From positions 1 through 33,699 of the forward strand of contig JAIFND010000154.1 in assembly GCA_020047915.1 (NCBI GenBank): 33,699 nt of DNA, given 5' to 3'. The DNA comes from a bacterium (GTDB lineage: Bacteria > Planctomycetota > UBA11346). Of this stretch, positions 8,086 to 18,692 are shown in pieces. Every line of letters begins with the position of its first letter. The stretch's first letter is position 1. Made by a program: the position numbers and the translations under genes. The notes under the pieces are model-generated. The model made no database searches and was not told the DNA's origin. It worked only from the letters and a program-made list of their open reading frames with translations.

Positions 8086-10083
8086 ATGGCAGAGCACAGC
8101 GACCCGCACCCTTCAGCCCCCCTGCCCGACCTGCCCGATCTACCGGCGCTGGGAGCGGATCCGTCGCGTCCTGAAAGCGCGGGCAGCGAATCGGGCAATG
8201 CTCTGCCGGTCGTGCACGGCCTGACTCCGCCCCGCCTGCTGACCGGCGGTGCCGCCGCCGTGGATGTGCAGTTCTCGACCCCGGAGCGTGATCTCAGCGT
8301 CGCGCTGAGCATTCCCGACGGTCAACCTCCCCCGCCCCAACCCATGCCAGCGGTGCCAGCGCCCGGACAATCCGCCGAAGCCGAGGCGGCGGTCGTCGGC
8401 GGGTTGCCGCGTCTGACCGCTGGACGGATGTTCGGGGGCTATCAGCTCGAGGCCAAGATCGGCCAGGGTGGCATGGGCGAGGTCTACAAGGCCCGCCAGG
8501 TCAGCCTCGACCGCGTGGTCGCGATCAAGATCCTGTCCAAGGCGCTGTACGACAACGACGAATTCATCAAGCGCTTCGAACGTGAGGCCAAGGCGATCGC
8601 ACGCATCACCCACCCGAACATCGTCGGGGTGTACGACTTCGGCCAGGCCGACGGCCTGCGCTTCATGGTCAACGAGTTCGTTGATGGCAACTCGCTGGCC
8701 AAGCTGATCTCCGATCGTCTCCTGCTGCCTGCCTCCGAATTCGTCCCGTTGATGGTGCAGTGCCTTGCCGGACTCGGCTACGTCGGTTCGCAGGGTATTG
8801 TGCACCGCGACATCAAGCCGGACAACATCCTGATCACCAAGGACGGGATCGCCAAGATCGCCGACTTCGGCCTGGCCAAGGATGTCTCGCGCAAGGACGA
8901 CCACACCGACCTCACGGCGGTCGGCCTCGCCATGGGCACCCCGGCCTACATGAGCCCCGAGCAGTGCATGGGCCAGAAGCTTGACGTGCGCTCCGACCTC
9001 TACGCCTTCGGCGTGACGGCCTGGTTCGCCCTGACCGGCCAGAAGCCGTTCACCGGCAATTCCAGCTTCGAGGTGATGACCAAGCAGCGCGAGTACATGC
9101 CGCCGCCGCCGCATGAGGTGGTGCCGGGCATCCCGCCCGCGCTGTCGCCGGTGATCCTGCGCATGCTCGCCAAGAAGGCCGAGGATCGCTTCCCCGACGC
9201 CGAGTCCTGCCGTCTGGCCTGGATCGACATCGGCGTGCAGTTGGGCGTCCTCGGTCGCGCCGAGCTGGATGCCCGTCCGCGCACCAGTGCCGAGATGCCG
9301 GCGCTGGTGCCGCTGCCGCCTCCGCCGTCCTCGGCTCCCCCGCCGGTTCCGGCCCCGGCCCCGGCCGCCGAGCCGGCCATGCCACCGCCGGGCGAAGCTG
9401 GCCGCCAACCCCAGGTGCCGCGGGTCGGGACCGAGAGCGTGCGCAGCCACGAACGCCCGACCGTCGAACGTCCGGCTTCCGAGCGGGCGGCGCGCCGGGG
9501 CGGCGACTCGACCACCTGCCCGCTCTGCGGCAGCCTCAACCGGCCCGAGGCGGCGGTGTGCGGCCGCTGCGGCAACGTCCTGCGCGTGACGGCCGATGCC
9601 GCCACGTTGCAGCAGCAGGAGGCCGAGGCGCAGCGGCTCTATGAGGCCAAGCGCTTTGCCGATGCCGCCTCGCTGTGGGCCCGGCTCGCCGACCGCGAGA
9701 CCGATAAGCGCTCGCGCTCGGTGCTGCGCAGCAAAGAGCGCGAGGCGCGCAAGCAGGAGCACGACCACCGCATCAGCGACCTGCGCGCCCGGGCCGCCGC
9801 CACCATTGCCCGTGGCGACCTGCAGGCCGCCCTGACCATGCTCGAACAGGGCCGCGATCTGCATCGCGATTCTGCCGCCAGCAGCACCAGTTCGTCGGTC
9901 ACCGACGTGCAGCTTGAACGCGATGTCGCGGCGCTGCGCGCCCGCCTGGCGTGGCGCCGGCGTGCGCGGAATATCGCCCTGGTCCTGATTGTCGCCGTCC
10001 TCGCCGTCGTCGCCCTGGTCGCGGTGCGTCAGGGCTGGTTCACCGCGCCGCGGGGTCCGGCCGCGGTAGGAGTCCAGCCATGA
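8086..10083 (+). CDS. Hanks-type Ser/Thr protein kinase with zinc ribbon and membrane anchor
   Basis: 665 residues. A Pro-rich lead (1-110) precedes a complete kinase domain (~118-380): glycine loop GQGGMGEV (126-133), ATP lysine K148, helix-C Glu E167, catalytic HRDIKPDN (D242, N247), DFG 260-262, and SPE in place of APE (290-292). A Pro/Ala linker leads to a zinc ribbon (C478, C481, C492, C495), then a charged helical stretch with a TPR-like look (505-600), and one membrane span (~628-648) close to the C-terminus. The kinase is therefore cytoplasmic and tail-anchored, with only about 15 residues outside. All catalytic residues are present, so it should be active. The stop overlaps the start of the next kinase gene (ATGA), so the two kinases are co-translated. 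Substrates are unknown. Confidence 0.93.
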   Translation: MAEHSDPHPSAPLPDLPDLPALGADPSRPESAGSESGNALPVVHGLTPPRLLTGGAAAVDVQFSTPERDLSVALSIPDGQPPPPQPMPAVPAPGQSAEAEAAVVGGLPRLTAGRMFGGYQLEAKIGQGGMGEVYKARQVSLDRVVAIKILSKALYDNDEFIKRFEREAKAIARITHPNIVGVYDFGQADGLRFMVNEFVDGNSLAKLISDRLLLPASEFVPLMVQCLAGLGYVGSQGIVHRDIKPDNILITKDGIAKIADFGLAKDVSRKDDHTDLTAVGLAMGTPAYMSPEQCMGQKLDVRSDLYAFGVTAWFALTGQKPFTGNSSFEVMTKQREYMPPPPHEVVPGIPPALSPVILRMLAKKAEDRFPDAESCRLAWIDIGVQLGVLGRAELDARPRTSAEMPALVPLPPPPSSAPPPVPAPAPAAEPAMPPPGEAGRQPQVPRVGTESVRSHERPTVERPASERAARRGGDSTTCPLCGSLNRPEAAVCGRCGNVLRVTADAATLQQQEAEAQRLYEAKRFADAASLWARLADRETDKRSRSVLRSKEREARKQEHDHRISDLRARAAATIARGDLQAALTMLEQGRDLHRDSAASSTSSSVTDVQLERDVAALRARLAWRRRARNIALVLIVAVLAVVALVAVRQGWFTAPRGPAAVGVQP

Positions 10084-13000
10084 ACGCCGCCGGCCCCTGT
10101 CCTGCGTGCGGCGCCGACGTAGCCGGCCCTGCCGCCGCTGACGGCCGTCGCCACTGCGGCACGTGCGGCCATCGCTGGGGCAAGGCTAGCGAAAGTGACG
10201 AGTACATGCCGGTTGAAGGCGCCGGGACGCGACCCGGGGCGCTGACCGGGCGGCATTCGCCATCCCGCCCCGTGCCGGCGATCACCAGCACGCCGGGCAA
10301 CCTGCCCTTCGACCGGCTCGAAGAGGAGTCGCGTCGGCTGACCGCGCAGCGCCCGGTCAGCGAGATGGCCTTCCGCCCCTCGACCGACAACATCAGCGAT
10401 GGACGGATCGGCTGCCCGGTATGCGGCCACGCCTTCGTCAGCCGGCCAGGCGAGGACGAACAGCGCTGCCCGCAGTGCGGCACCTCGTTCTCGCACTCGA
10501 CCGGGCGGCTGGTCGCCGGCGGGGCCGGCAGCGGCGATCGCCTCATCGGTCGGGTGCTGCGCGGCTGCATGATCGACCGCAAGCTGGGTGAGGGCGGCAT
10601 GGGCGCGGTCTATCACGCCCGCCAGTTGTCGCTCGACCGCAGTGTTGCGATCAAGGTCCTGCCGCCCGAACTCGCGCGCAACCGCAACTTCATCCAGCGC
10701 TTCGAACGTGAGGCCAAGAGCCTGGCGCGGATCAATCACGCCAACATCCTGCAGATCTACGATTTCGGCGACGACCAGGCGCTAGGCGTCTATTTCATGA
10801 TCATCGAGTACGTCGATGGCTGGGATCTCGGCGAACTGATGCGTCGTCAGCCAACGCTCTCGCAGATCGAGACGCTCGATATCCTGCGCCAGGCGCTGCT
10901 TGGCCTCGAACAGGCGGCCGAGAAGGGCGTGATCCATCGCGACATCAAGCCGGACAACCTGATGGTCGCGACCAATGGCCTCTGCAAGGTCAGCGACTTC
11001 GGCCTGGCCAAGGGCAGTGCCGGCGACTCCGAGGTGACCTCGGTGGGCGTGCGCGTCGGCACGCCGGCCTTCATGTCGCCCGAGCAGTGCGATGGCGTCG
11101 AGGTCGACAGCCGCAGCGATGTGTACAACCTCGGTTGCACCGCCTTCCTGATGCTGACCGGCCATCTGCCGTATGATGGCGAGACGCCGTTCAGCATCAT
11201 GCTCAAGCACAAGGTCGATCCGGTGCCGAGCCTGCGTTCGATCCGCGCCGACATCGATTCCCGGGTCGATGCCCTGATCCGCCGCATGATGGCCAAACGG
11301 CCGGACGACCGCTGCTATGGCCTGCGCGAACTGATCGACGAGGCCGAGGAGCTGCTCATCCATCTCACCGGCACCGCCTCGGTGCTGCGCAAGACCAACG
11401 GCCCGATCCGCGCCCTGGTCCAGCACGCCTCCGGTCAGGGTAGCTCGGGCAGCTCGGGCAGGCGCGGGCATGCCGAGGTCGAGGTCGATCTGCCGGTCGA
11501 CCACCAGCCGCCGGTGCGCAACGACCCCCTGCCCGGGGCCAGGCCGTCCGGGCGCCAGCGCAGCGTGCCGGCCGCCCTCCCCTCGCCCGCGGCTGCGCCG
11601 CCCAAAGCGGGCGAGCCCCCCGCCATCCCCGAGTGGCTGCGGCCGGTCGATGCCGTCGTCGCGCCGCCCTCCCCCCCGCCGCGTCCGGCAGGAAGCACGA
11701 CGGGGGCCATGCCTGCGGTCGGTTCACGCACCGGACCTGCCCCGGCGATCGGTGCGCGTACCGCCCAGGCCGCCGCCCTGGGCCGCGTATCGGCCAGCGC
11801 TTCGCGCCTGCAGCCGCCGCCGACCCTGGCCACGCCCTTCCCCGGCAACGTCACGCCGTTGCCGGGCGAGCGCCGCGCCGCGACGAGCTCCAGCACGCTT
11901 TTGCCCGGCGGGGCTCTCGACCGTGCCCGCGAGCGCGGCATCAAGGCCGAGGTTGCGGCGATCGCGGCCGGTGCCGAACGCCTGGCCGCGTCGGGCAGCT
12001 GGGAGCAGGCGGCCGGCGAATGGCGCAGGGCCGCGCAGCTCGCCCGCGATACCGGCGAAAGCCGTCGCCTGGCCGACCTGTCGCGCGAGGCTGGGCAGCG
12101 CGCCAAGCAGCGCCGGCGCTGGCGCGGACTGGCGATCGGGGCGGCCAGCGCGGTGCTGCTGGGCGTCAACGCCTGGATCTGGCCCCCGGTGGTGCACAAC
12201 CTGATCGCCGAGCGCGAACGGGCCCGGCTTGATGCCGTCGCTGAACCGCAGGCGCGGGCGCGTGGGCTGCGCGAGTTCGCCGCCGCCAACCAGGGCGGCT
12301 GGCGCTGGTACCGCACCCTCTTCGGACGCGGCTACGAGGTGCCGGCCGCCCTTGCCGCGGCGCAGGCGGCAGAGACGCCGTCGCCGGCTCCGGCGCCAGG
12401 GCCGGTGCTGAAGCGGCCGCCGGTCGCGCCGGTGCCGGTGCCGGCGTCCCGCGAGTCGCTCGCCGAGTTCCAGCGCTTGGCCGAAGATCCCGCGGTGCCC
12501 CTGCAACGCGTCCTCGACCAGGGCCGTCCGCTGGCCGCCCATCCGGCCGTGGCCACGGCGCTGGGCGACGCCGAGGCGCGTTTGGCCCAGGCCCGCGCCC
12601 TGCTGCAGCGCAGCCAGGCCGCGCAGACCCAAGGCCGGCACGGCGAGGCCCTCGAGCTCGCCGCCCAGCTTGCCGTCGAGCAGCCGCGCGCCGGGACCCT
12701 GCTCGGCGAACGGCCGCTGCCCGGCCGGGTCCGGGCCCTGGATGCCGACAGCGGCACGGAGATCGCCGGACTGCGCCTGCTGGTCGATGGGGTCGAACTG
12801 GCCTCGGGCGAATCACGTTTCTGCCGCGCCCGTTCCGGCGATACGCAGATCGAGGTCACCGCCTCGGGCTATGCCGTGCAGCGCGTCGCCGTGGTCGCCG
12901 GCAGTGACCCGGCCGAACGCGTGGTCGAGGTCCGGCTTGGACCGGCGCCGCTCTGGCGCGTGGCCGCACCCGAGCAGCGGCCGGCCTGGCTGCGCCTGCA

Positions 13001-13931
13001 CGCCGCCGGGGCGGCAGTGATCAGCCACACCGCAGGTGGCGTCGTCGCCATCGATGCGGCGACGGGCTCCGCCCGGCCGCTGACCCAGCCCGGCGTCCAG
13101 GTGGCGCCGTGGTGGTCGTCGGGCGATACCGGCTGGACCTTTGCCACCGCGGACGGCGAGCAGCGCCAGATCCTGCCGACCCTCGATCGCGCCGTGGCGG
13201 TGCGTCGGCTGGCCGGGGCGCCGGTGGCGATGCTCGACATCGAACTCGTCTATCGGACCGGTGGCCGGCTGGCGCTGGCTGTCGAAGCGGCAGGCGGCGG
13301 TCTGGCGTTGGTGGCCCGTGACGGGACGCGCGAAGCCTGGCGCGTGGCCGGGCTGAGCGGCCCTGCCGATCCGTTGCTGCGCCGGGTCGATGACCGCATC
13401 GTGATCGTGGACAACCAGACGGTGCTGGTGGTCGAGGAGGACGGCACCATCGCCAGCCGCCTGCCGCTGCGGGCGCCTCGTTCCGGGCCCTCGGCCGACC
13501 TGTCTGGTGGTCGCATGCTGATCGCCACCACCGCGGGCGTCGATCTGCTGCTGCTCACCGGAGGCGTGCGCCTGGTCGCCCATCCGTGGCTTGCCGAGGC
13601 GGGGGTCGCGGTCCCCGCCGCCGAAGGCGACGCGGTCGTCCTGGCCCGCGCGGATCGCGCCGTGGACATCGCCACCTGGGCGAGCGATCCGGTGCGGCCG
13701 CGCTGGCGTGCCAAGATCGCCGGCCGCCCGGTCCAGGTCGCACTGTCGGGCGGACTTGCTGCGGTCGCTGACGAGGCTGGCGCGGTCACCGTGCTGCGCC
13801 TGAGCGACGGCGTGACGCTCCGGCGGATCGCGCATGGCGTCGCGCTGGCGACCGCACCTCTGCTGCTGCCCGGCCTGGTCGTACTGGGCGATCAGACCGG
13901 CGCCCTGGCCGGCTACCGACTGCCGCAGTAG
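10080..13931 (+). CDS. Ser/Thr protein kinase with two zinc ribbons, TM, PEGA and PQQ-like propeller
   Basis: 1283 residues from ATG 10080, which overlaps the previous stop and has TAGGAG about 8 nt upstream. Readable sequence further upstream belongs to the preceding kinase in another frame. Order: zinc ribbon 1 (C7, C10, C26, C29), zinc ribbon 2 (C112, C115, C130, C133), kinase domain ~160-425 (GEGGMGAV 170-177, K192, E211, HRDIKPDN with D288 and N293, DFG 306-308, SPE 333-335), a Pro-rich linker, a helical repeat segment (~625-675), one membrane span (~682-702), a PEGA domain (~881-957), and beta-propeller repeats resembling PQQ/WD blades (~960-1283, for example GGVVAIDAATG). The propeller and PEGA parts should be periplasmic sensors or binders signalling to the cytoplasmic kinase. 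A GTTCGGC-family element follows the stop by 14 nt. Confidence 0.93.
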   Translation: MNAAGPCPACGADVAGPAAADGRRHCGTCGHRWGKASESDEYMPVEGAGTRPGALTGRHSPSRPVPAITSTPGNLPFDRLEEESRRLTAQRPVSEMAFRPSTDNISDGRIGCPVCGHAFVSRPGEDEQRCPQCGTSFSHSTGRLVAGGAGSGDRLIGRVLRGCMIDRKLGEGGMGAVYHARQLSLDRSVAIKVLPPELARNRNFIQRFEREAKSLARINHANILQIYDFGDDQALGVYFMIIEYVDGWDLGELMRRQPTLSQIETLDILRQALLGLEQAAEKGVIHRDIKPDNLMVATNGLCKVSDFGLAKGSAGDSEVTSVGVRVGTPAFMSPEQCDGVEVDSRSDVYNLGCTAFLMLTGHLPYDGETPFSIMLKHKVDPVPSLRSIRADIDSRVDALIRRMMAKRPDDRCYGLRELIDEAEELLIHLTGTASVLRKTNGPIRALVQHASGQGSSGSSGRRGHAEVEVDLPVDHQPPVRNDPLPGARPSGRQRSVPAALPSPAAAPPKAGEPPAIPEWLRPVDAVVAPPSPPPRPAGSTTGAMPAVGSRTGPAPAIGARTAQAAALGRVSASASRLQPPPTLATPFPGNVTPLPGERRAATSSSTLLPGGALDRARERGIKAEVAAIAAGAERLAASGSWEQAAGEWRRAAQLARDTGESRRLADLSREAGQRAKQRRRWRGLAIGAASAVLLGVNAWIWPPVVHNLIAERERARLDAVAEPQARARGLREFAAANQGGWRWYRTLFGRGYEVPAALAAAQAAETPSPAPAPGPVLKRPPVAPVPVPASRESLAEFQRLAEDPAVPLQRVLDQGRPLAAHPAVATALGDAEARLAQARALLQRSQAAQTQGRHGEALELAAQLAVEQPRAGTLLGERPLPGRVRALDADSGTEIAGLRLLVDGVELASGESRFCRARSGDTQIEVTASGYAVQRVAVVAGSDPAERVVEVRLGPAPLWRVAAPEQRPAWLRLHAAGAAVISHTAGGVVAIDAATGSARPLTQPGVQVAPWWSSGDTGWTFATADGEQRQILPTLDRAVAVRRLAGAPVAMLDIELVYRTGGRLALAVEAAGGGLALVARDGTREAWRVAGLSGPADPLLRRVDDRIVIVDNQTVLVVEEDGTIASRLPLRAPRSGPSADLSGGRMLIATTAGVDLLLLTGGVRLVAHPWLAEAGVAVPAAEGDAVVLARADRAVDIATWASDPVRPRWRAKIAGRPVQVALSGGLAAVADEAGAVTVLRLSDGVTLRRIAHGVALATAPLLLPGLVVLGDQTGALAGYRLPQ

Positions 13932-13944
13932 ACCGAGATGGGGC

Positions 13945-14092
13945 AGTTCGGCGTTCGGCGTTCGGCGTTCGACGTTTCGAGGCAAGCTCTTGCACGATGC
14001 ATGGTTCGTCACCCTGCGGGTGAGCCACACCGCAATCGTGATTTCAGCGAAAGACCATGCGGAACGTCGCACGCCGAACGTCGAACGTCGAA
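13945..14092. repeat. Hairpin element, GTTCGGC family (copy 2)
   Basis: Arms 13945-13977 (7-nt units, GTTCGGC type) and 14061-14092 (GAACGCC/GAACGTC type) are imperfect reverse complements. The loop is about 83 nt and contains an inner stem GCATGGT (13999-14005)/ACCATGC (14054-14060) and a small hairpin CACC-CTGCG-GGTG. It starts 14 nt after the kinase stop and ends about 30 nt before the P-type ATPase start. The right edge is followed by CTGTCTC, the complement of GAGACAG. Confidence 0.85.
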
Positions 14093-14122
14093 CCTGTCTC
14101 CGGTTTTCGGGTAGGTGCGGCC

Positions 14123-16267
14123 ATGGCCGGCGCCGAACGCGATCTCATCCTCGACGTCACCGAGGGCCTGCATTGCGCCGCCTGCGTCCGGCGCCTGGAG
14201 ACGGCGTTGCGTGGTCAGCCCGGCGTGTCGCAGGTGCGCATCGACCTGATCGCCCGCCAGGTCCGCCTGCGCCTGTCCTCAGGCGGGCTCGACGAGCGCG
14301 CCGTGGCGACGCGCTTGGGCAAGTTCGGCTTTGCGACCAGACCGGTCGCGACCGAGGCGGTGGTCGATCCGGCTCCGCGTTCGGCCTGGCTGCAGGCCGC
14401 CATCGCGGCCGCCCTGGCGGTGGCGGCGATGGCCTGGGCGATGCTCGCACCGCATCATGCGGCCTCGCCCTGGCTGCAGGCCGGTCTGGCGCTGGCGGCC
14501 CTCGCCGGACCGGGCCGCACCCTGCTGGCGCGTGCCGCCCGCGTGGCGCTTCGCCTGCGCCCGGACATGGACGTGCTGGTCGCCCTCGGCGCGGTGGCCG
14601 GCTGTGCGCACGGCGTCGCCGGGCTGCTGCTCGGCTGGCCGCACCTGCACTTCGAATCCTCGGCCGCGATCATCGCCTTCACCCTGGTCGGTCGCGCGCT
14701 CGAGGCGCGTGGTCGCGCCCAGGCCGGCGCTGCGGTCGCCGCCCTCCTCGCGCGCCAACCGCCGCGTGCCGTGCTGCTGCTTGACGACGGCGGCGAGCGC
14801 GAGGTCGAGGCCGCCAGTCTGCGCGCTGGCCAGCGCATCCGCATCCGGCCCGGCCAGGCTGTGCCGGCCGATGGCGTGGTGGTGGGCGGCGGCGGCGAGG
14901 TCGATGAGGCGATGCTCAGCGGCGAACCGCTGCCGCAGGCGCGGTTGCCCGGCGACGTGGTGTCGGCCGGTTCGCTCAACCGGCTTGGCACCCTCGAAGT
15001 GCGGGTGACGGCGAGCGGCGCGGCGACCCGGCTGGCCGGCATCGTCGAGGCGATGCGCGCGGCGCAGGCCGGCAAGCCGCCGATCGCGCGCCTTGCCGAC
15101 CGGGTCGCGGCGGTGTTCGTGCCTGCCGCCATCCTGCTCGCCGTGGCCACCGCCGCAGCGTGGTGGCAACTGGGCGGCGACTGGCAGCGCGGGGTGACTG
15201 CGGCGATGGGCGTGCTGGTCATCGCCTGTCCCTGCGCTCTCGGCCTGGCCACGCCGGCCGCCGTGGCGGTGGCGATCGGTCGGGCGGCGCGCGAGGGCGT
15301 GCTGCTGCGCGATGGTGCGGTGCTGGAGGCGCTGGCCGGTGCGCGCTGCGTCGTGCTCGACAAGACCGGCACGATCACCGCCGGCCGACCGCAGGTCGCC
15401 GAGGTGGTCGCTGCGCCGCATGCCGACCGTGCGACCGTGCTGCGCCTGGCTGCCGCCGCCGAGACCGGTTCCGAGCACCCGCTGGCCGCCGCGCTGCGTG
15501 CGCTCGCCGCCAGCGAGTCGTTGGTCGTGCCGGCAGCCGACGGCTTCGTCGCCACCCCGGGCGGCGGCGTACGGGCGGTGGTCGAGGGCGGTGAGATCCT
15601 GGTCGGCACCCGGGTCTTCCTCGCCGCCGCCGGCATCACCGCCGCGCCGGCCGATCCGCCCGGGCCGGGCAGCATCGCGCACGTCGCCGCCGCTGGGCGC
15701 TGGATCGGCTGCGTCCGGCTGCTCGACGAGCCACGGCCAGGCGCCGCAGCCGCGATCCTCGCGCTGCGTGCTCTGCAGCTCCGGCCGCACCTCGCCAGCG
15801 GCGACCAGGCGGGCGAGGTACGGCGGGTCGCCGGACTGGTCGGCATCAACGACCACCGCGCCGCGCTGTCGCCCGACGGCAAGGCCCGGCTGGTTGCCGA
15901 TCTCGAGGCGGCTGGCGATCCGGTGCTGGCGGTCGGCGACGGGATCAACGATGCGCCGATGCTGGCTCGCGCCTCGGCCGGGGCGGCGGTCGCGGGTGGG
16001 GCCGACGTCGCCGCTTTGGCCGGGGGCCTGGTGCTCGACGCGGCCCGGCCGCTGGAGGCGGCCGCCGGGGCGGTCGCCCTGGCGCGTGCGACCATGCGCA
16101 CCATCCGCTGGAATCTGGCCTTCGCCGCCGGCTACAACCTGATCGCCATCCCCGCCGCCGCGACCGGCCGCCTCGACCCGATGTGGGCTGCCGCGGCGAT
16201 GGCGGCATCGAGCCTGTGCGTGGTCGGCAACAGCCTGCGCCTGGCACGCTGGCGGCGGGGGCGGTGA
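14123..16267 (+). CDS. Cu(+)-type P1B ATPase (heavy-metal exporter)
   Basis: 714 residues from ATG 14123. A reading 22 residues longer would start inside the repeat element. A heavy-metal-associated domain at the N-terminus carries GLHCAACV (C18, C21). Then come membrane spans, an actuator loop with SGEP (the TGES position), the transmembrane CPC motif (C369-P-C371), the phosphorylated Asp in DKTGT (D413), SEHPL for nucleotide binding, and GDGINDAP (605-612). The last spans contain YN and MxxSS, the pattern of P1B-1 (Cu+) pumps. It should export cytoplasmic Cu(I), either for detoxification or for cuproenzyme loading (CcoI/FixI-like). No CopZ chaperone, CueR-like regulator or cytochrome oxidase gene is nearby, so the choice stays open. 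Different hairpin families flank it on each side. Confidence 0.92.
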   Translation: MAGAERDLILDVTEGLHCAACVRRLETALRGQPGVSQVRIDLIARQVRLRLSSGGLDERAVATRLGKFGFATRPVATEAVVDPAPRSAWLQAAIAAALAVAAMAWAMLAPHHAASPWLQAGLALAALAGPGRTLLARAARVALRLRPDMDVLVALGAVAGCAHGVAGLLLGWPHLHFESSAAIIAFTLVGRALEARGRAQAGAAVAALLARQPPRAVLLLDDGGEREVEAASLRAGQRIRIRPGQAVPADGVVVGGGGEVDEAMLSGEPLPQARLPGDVVSAGSLNRLGTLEVRVTASGAATRLAGIVEAMRAAQAGKPPIARLADRVAAVFVPAAILLAVATAAAWWQLGGDWQRGVTAAMGVLVIACPCALGLATPAAVAVAIGRAAREGVLLRDGAVLEALAGARCVVLDKTGTITAGRPQVAEVVAAPHADRATVLRLAAAAETGSEHPLAAALRALAASESLVVPAADGFVATPGGGVRAVVEGGEILVGTRVFLAAAGITAAPADPPGPGSIAHVAAAGRWIGCVRLLDEPRPGAAAAILALRALQLRPHLASGDQAGEVRRVAGLVGINDHRAALSPDGKARLVADLEAAGDPVLAVGDGINDAPMLARASAGAAVAGGADVAALAGGLVLDAARPLEAAAGAVALARATMRTIRWNLAFAAGYNLIAIPAAATGRLDPMWAAAAMAASSLCVVGNSLRLARWRRGR

Positions 16268-16336
16268 TGAGCCGGTGCAGCACCTTCGTGTGGTGGGTCG
16301 TCAGTTCCGGAGACCTTGCAGAGAATGTCTGGCAGA

Positions 16337-16480
16337 GAAGGCGGAAGGCGGAAGGCGGAAGGCGGAAGAATTGCGGCGCGCTGTGCGCGCGTGCTAAAGA
16401 TGTTGGGAATTGTGCATGAGCCGCCTTGCCAACGCTTGCGGGCATCTCTTCCGCCTTCCGCCTTCTGCCTTCCGCCTTCC
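16337..16480. repeat. Hairpin element, GGAAGGC family (copy 1)
   Basis: The left arm 16337-16369 is about four and a half copies of the 7-mer GGCGGAA. The right arm 16447-16480 is its near-perfect reverse complement (one mismatch, CTTCTGCC). The loop of about 77 nt contains a 6-bp hairpin GCGCGC-TGT-GCGCGC (16376-16390). It lies 70 nt downstream of the ATPase stop and about 57 nt before the third kinase gene. Confidence 0.9.
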
Positions 16481-16537
16481 CGATGTAGGCAGTAGCTTCT
16501 GGCGCGTCACACGACCATCTGACAGGTCGGTGCCCGC

Positions 16538-18646
<2,109 letters not shown>

Positions 18647-18692
18647 CTCCCGCCATTGCGGCGCCGGCGACCGGGGGTAATCCAGCGTTGCC

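Noticed and set aside
9951-10079. N-terminal extension of the second kinase by 43 residues
   Set aside because: It overlaps the membrane span of the previous kinase in another frame; ATG 10080 has a ribosome site and the ATGA overlap.
16268-16419. Small gene directly after the ATPase (MSRCSTFVWWVVSSGD...)
   Set aside because: Most of its length is the translated GGAAGGC repeat; it shows no similarity to CcoS, which often follows CcoI-type ATPases.
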